Positions 62,355 to 64,000 of a DNA stretch of 64,000 nt are shown here, piece by piece. The notes under the pieces were generated by a model. That model had not been told where the DNA came from. It saw nothing but the letters and a program-made list of their open reading frames with translations, and made no database searches. The number at the start of each line of letters is the position of its first letter. Position 1 is the stretch's first letter. The stretch covers positions 1-64,000 of the forward strand of contig NZ_PUJW01000004.1 of assembly GCF_011189575.1 (NCBI RefSeq), in the 5' to 3' direction. Origin of the DNA: Photorhabdus cinerea. Lineage in GTDB: Bacteria; Pseudomonadota; Gammaproteobacteria; Enterobacterales; Enterobacteriaceae. Position numbers and translations under genes: made by a program.

Positions 62355-63266
62355 TTACTCCATCATTTTTTCAATTGGCAGAACCAAAATGGAACTTGCG
62401 CCAAGGGATTTAAGTTTCTCCATTGTTTCCCAGAACAGCGTTTCACTGCTTACCATGTGCATGGCAATGCGGTTCTGATCACCAGCCAGCGGTAGAATAG
62501 TTGGATGTTCTGCTCCGGGTAGCAGAGAAATCACTTCTTCGAGTTTCTCACTGGGTGCGTGCAACATAATGTATTTGGATTCACGGGCTTGAATTACCCC
62601 TTGAATGCGGGTCATCAGTTTATCAATCAATTGCTGTTTCTCGGCGGGCATTTTGCCATCACGTTGAATAAGGCAGGCTTTTGAACGATAGATAACTTCC
62701 ACTTCTCTCAGACCATTTGCTTCCAGTGTTGCACCCGTTGAAACGAGATCGCAGATGGCATCTGCTAATCCGGCACGAGGCGCAACTTCGACTGAGCCGT
62801 TTAGCAGACAAGATTTAAAGCGGATTTTTTTCTGATCGAGGTAACGTTTTAACAGGTGAGGATAAGAGGTGGCGATACGGGTGTTTTGTAGGCATTCGGC
62901 ACCGGTATAGTTGTAATCCAGTGGAGTAGCCAATGAAAGACGACAAGTGCCGAAATCGAGACGGCGTAAGGTGAAATATTGTGGATCTTCTCCCTGAGCA
63001 CGACGATTTAATAACTCTTCTTCCAGTACATTTTCACCAATAATGCCCAAATCAACGACGCCGTCCATAACCAACCCTGGAATATCGTCATCGCGTACCC
63101 GTAGGATATCGATTGGCATATTTTCTGAGAATGCAATCAGCCGCTGTTGTTGCAGATTGATTTTAATACCACAGCGAGACAACAACTCACGGGAATCTTC
63201 GCTTAACCGGCCAGATTTTTGCATCGCTATACGTAAACGTGATTTATCTAACATTTTTATCCCCAC
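62355..63266 (-). CDS. hisG: ATP phosphoribosyltransferase HisG
   Basis: This is the first and feedback-regulated enzyme of the pathway. At 303 residues it is the long HisG_L form with a C-terminal regulatory ACT-like domain. It has LRIAMQKSGRLSEDSRELL near the N-terminus, VDLGIIGENVLEEE near 70, and the PRPP loop ICDLVSTGATLEANGL near 168. The C-terminus IPL-type domain (PLAGDQNRIAMHMV) binds histidine. ATG 63266 is used; two Met codons lie close together (MGIKM), and either is possible. It follows the attenuator by 17 bases. Confidence 0.96.
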   Translation of the reverse strand: MGIKMLDKSRLRIAMQKSGRLSEDSRELLSRCGIKINLQQQRLIAFSENMPIDILRVRDDDIPGLVMDGVVDLGIIGENVLEEELLNRRAQGEDPQYFTLRRLDFGTCRLSLATPLDYNYTGAECLQNTRIATSYPHLLKRYLDQKKIRFKSCLLNGSVEVAPRAGLADAICDLVSTGATLEANGLREVEVIYRSKACLIQRDGKMPAEKQQLIDKLMTRIQGVIQARESKYIMLHAPSEKLEEVISLLPGAEHPTILPLAGDQNRIAMHMVSSETLFWETMEKLKSLGASSILVLPIEKMME

Positions 63267-63282
63267 TTAAAATTGGAAACAT

Positions 63283-63317
63283 AAAAAAACCCTCGGAAGA
63301 ACTCTTCCGAGGGTTTT
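63283..63317 (-). terminator. his operon attenuator terminator
   Basis: On the minus strand a perfect stem of at least 12 bp, AACCCTCGGAAG with CTTCCGAGGGTT, has a 4-nt loop and ends in a T-run. It lies between hisL and hisG. Together with the leader peptide it forms the classic transcription attenuator of the his operon. Confidence 0.95.
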
Positions 63318-63380
63318 GTATCGCATTCATGCCACCGGAAGAACCGCTAAACGTCTTCCAGTACACAACAGCCTGAAAGA

Positions 63381-63428
63381 CTAATCAGGATGATGATGGT
63401 GATGATGGTTGAACTGAATGCGGATCAT
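63381..63428 (-). CDS. hisL: his operon leader peptide HisL
   Basis: The minus strand encodes a 15-residue peptide MIRIQFNHHHHHHPD ending in TAG. Six consecutive histidine codons (five CAT, one CAC) make ribosome stalling depend on charged tRNA-His. E. coli HisL has seven in a row in an otherwise very similar peptide. GAGAAG before the ATG is the ribosome site. The leader of about 110 bases to hisG includes the attenuator hairpin at 63283-63317. Confidence 0.96.
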   Translation of the reverse strand: MIRIQFNHHHHHHPD

Positions 63429-63726
63429 AATGGCTTCTCTTTTTCTATTAATTTTATTAATTGTATATTTCTATTGGTTACTGTTTGCTGCCGGTTGCTT
63501 TGTGGTTGACCAACAGTGGTTCAATTTTTTGCTTGCTATTCAACCTATACGATTTGGCAGGTTAAAAGCAACCTATTTTTTAACAAGAAATTTATATTTT
63601 AATAATGTCTTGTTTTTACTTGAGATATTGTTTTTAATGAGAAAAATACAGGGTTAATAATAACAGTGGCTTAATGTTTAAATTGTTTGCATAATCAACG
63701 CAATATCAGACATAGAAGGAGTGGTG

Positions 63727-64000
63727 ATGAAAAAAGTTTCCATTATCGGTCTGGGTTGGTTGGGGATGCCATTAGCCAAGGCATTGAGCTGTAACGGTAT
63801 GCAGGTTGTTGGTAGTAAAGCGACGCCGGATGGCGTAGAAGCAGCACGTATGTGTGGGATTGAATGTTATCTATTACAACTGGAACCTCAGATTAACTGT
63901 GCTTCTGATGACCTGGAACAACTGATGACAGCCGATGTGTTGATTATTACTTTACCGGCAAGTCGTACCGCGGGTGGCAGTTATAACTATGTCAAGGCGG
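63727..64000 (+). CDS. yeeZ: NAD-dependent epimerase-like protein YeeZ (partial at right edge)
   Basis: The first 91 codons are present. MKKVSIIGLGWLGMPLAKAL carries the GxGxxG dinucleotide fold, followed by VVGSKATPDGVEAARMCGIECYLLQLEP and LMTADVLIITLPASR, which closely parallel E. coli YeeZ. The family belongs to extended SDR/epimerases; its substrate is unknown. AAGGAG is 6 bases before a GTGGTGATG, so ATG 63727 is the preferred start. It is divergent from the his operon, as in E. coli. Confidence 0.92.
   Translation, partial: MKKVSIIGLGWLGMPLAKALSCNGMQVVGSKATPDGVEAARMCGIECYLLQLEPQINCASDDLEQLMTADVLIITLPASRTAGGSYNYVKA

Noticed and set aside
63430..63657. Hydrophobic 75-codon frame between hisL and yeeZ
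   Set aside because: It overlaps the his promoter area, lacks a ribosome site and matches no family I know. It could be real, but support is only its hydrophobicity.
1..64000. CRISPR arrays, tRNA or rRNA genes, and intact insertion sequences
   Set aside because: I saw no regular spacer-repeat pattern, no cloverleaf or rRNA sequence, and no transposase in either strand.

Overview
The window reads as the chromosome of a Photorhabdus-like member of the Enterobacterales (Morganellaceae). Almost every core protein aligns by eye end to end with an E. coli protein, and gene neighbourhoods match E. coli blocks. Intergenic DNA is very AT-rich, two 127-bp ERIC elements are present, and there is an insect-pathogen accessory set. 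That set includes a 136-residue protein resembling the 14-kDa Bt binary toxin component and Photorhabdus Pit, three tandem lipase-3-like proteins, and two beta/gamma-crystallin-like proteins. The species assignment is inference.

Layout. (1) 1-520: prophage debris, with the end of a tail fibre assembly gene and the last 47 codons of an integrase, directly before moaD. (2) 684-10590: core block moaD-moaE, ybhL, the minus-strand efflux operon cecR-ybhG-ybhF-ybhS-ybhR, then rhlE-dusC. (3) 10617-15124: three tandem lipase-like paralogues, each followed by a similar hairpin; an ERIC element separates the second gene from its hairpin. (4) 15630-22228: sseA, a small membrane protein, dinG, a PhnA-like protein, dps, rhtA and a LOG-family gene. 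(5) 22346-26603: accessory stretch with the Pit/Cry34-like gene, 1.1 kb of AT-rich DNA, a decayed TetR gene, curA, a palindromic element and an AAC(6')-I-like acetyltransferase. (6) 26713-37441: ybiT, moeA-moeB, an unassigned SDR, a YbfB/YjiJ-type transporter, folE-yeiB, sanA and maeA. (7) 37607-50815: cdd, yohJ-yohK, metG, apbC, udk-dcd-asmA, a GNAT gene broken by an in-frame stop, yegH and gnd. (8) 50911-53187: two crystallin-like paralogues, again with matching 3' hairpins, in AT-rich DNA. (9) 53774-64000: yeaK, a yiaY-like alcohol dehydrogenase with an ERIC in its leader, the complete his operon with its His-rich leader peptide and attenuator, and the start of yeeZ.

How the genes work together. 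moaD/moaE and moeA/moeB make and use molybdopterin at two separated loci. cecR and ybhGFSR form a regulator plus ABC efflux unit. cdd, udk and dcd serve pyrimidine salvage and dUTP supply. hisG to hisI encode the whole histidine pathway. The accessory genes sit in AT-rich gaps between syntenic core blocks, are mostly on the minus strand, and several end in strong hairpins. No rRNA, tRNA, CRISPR array or intact insertion sequence was seen.
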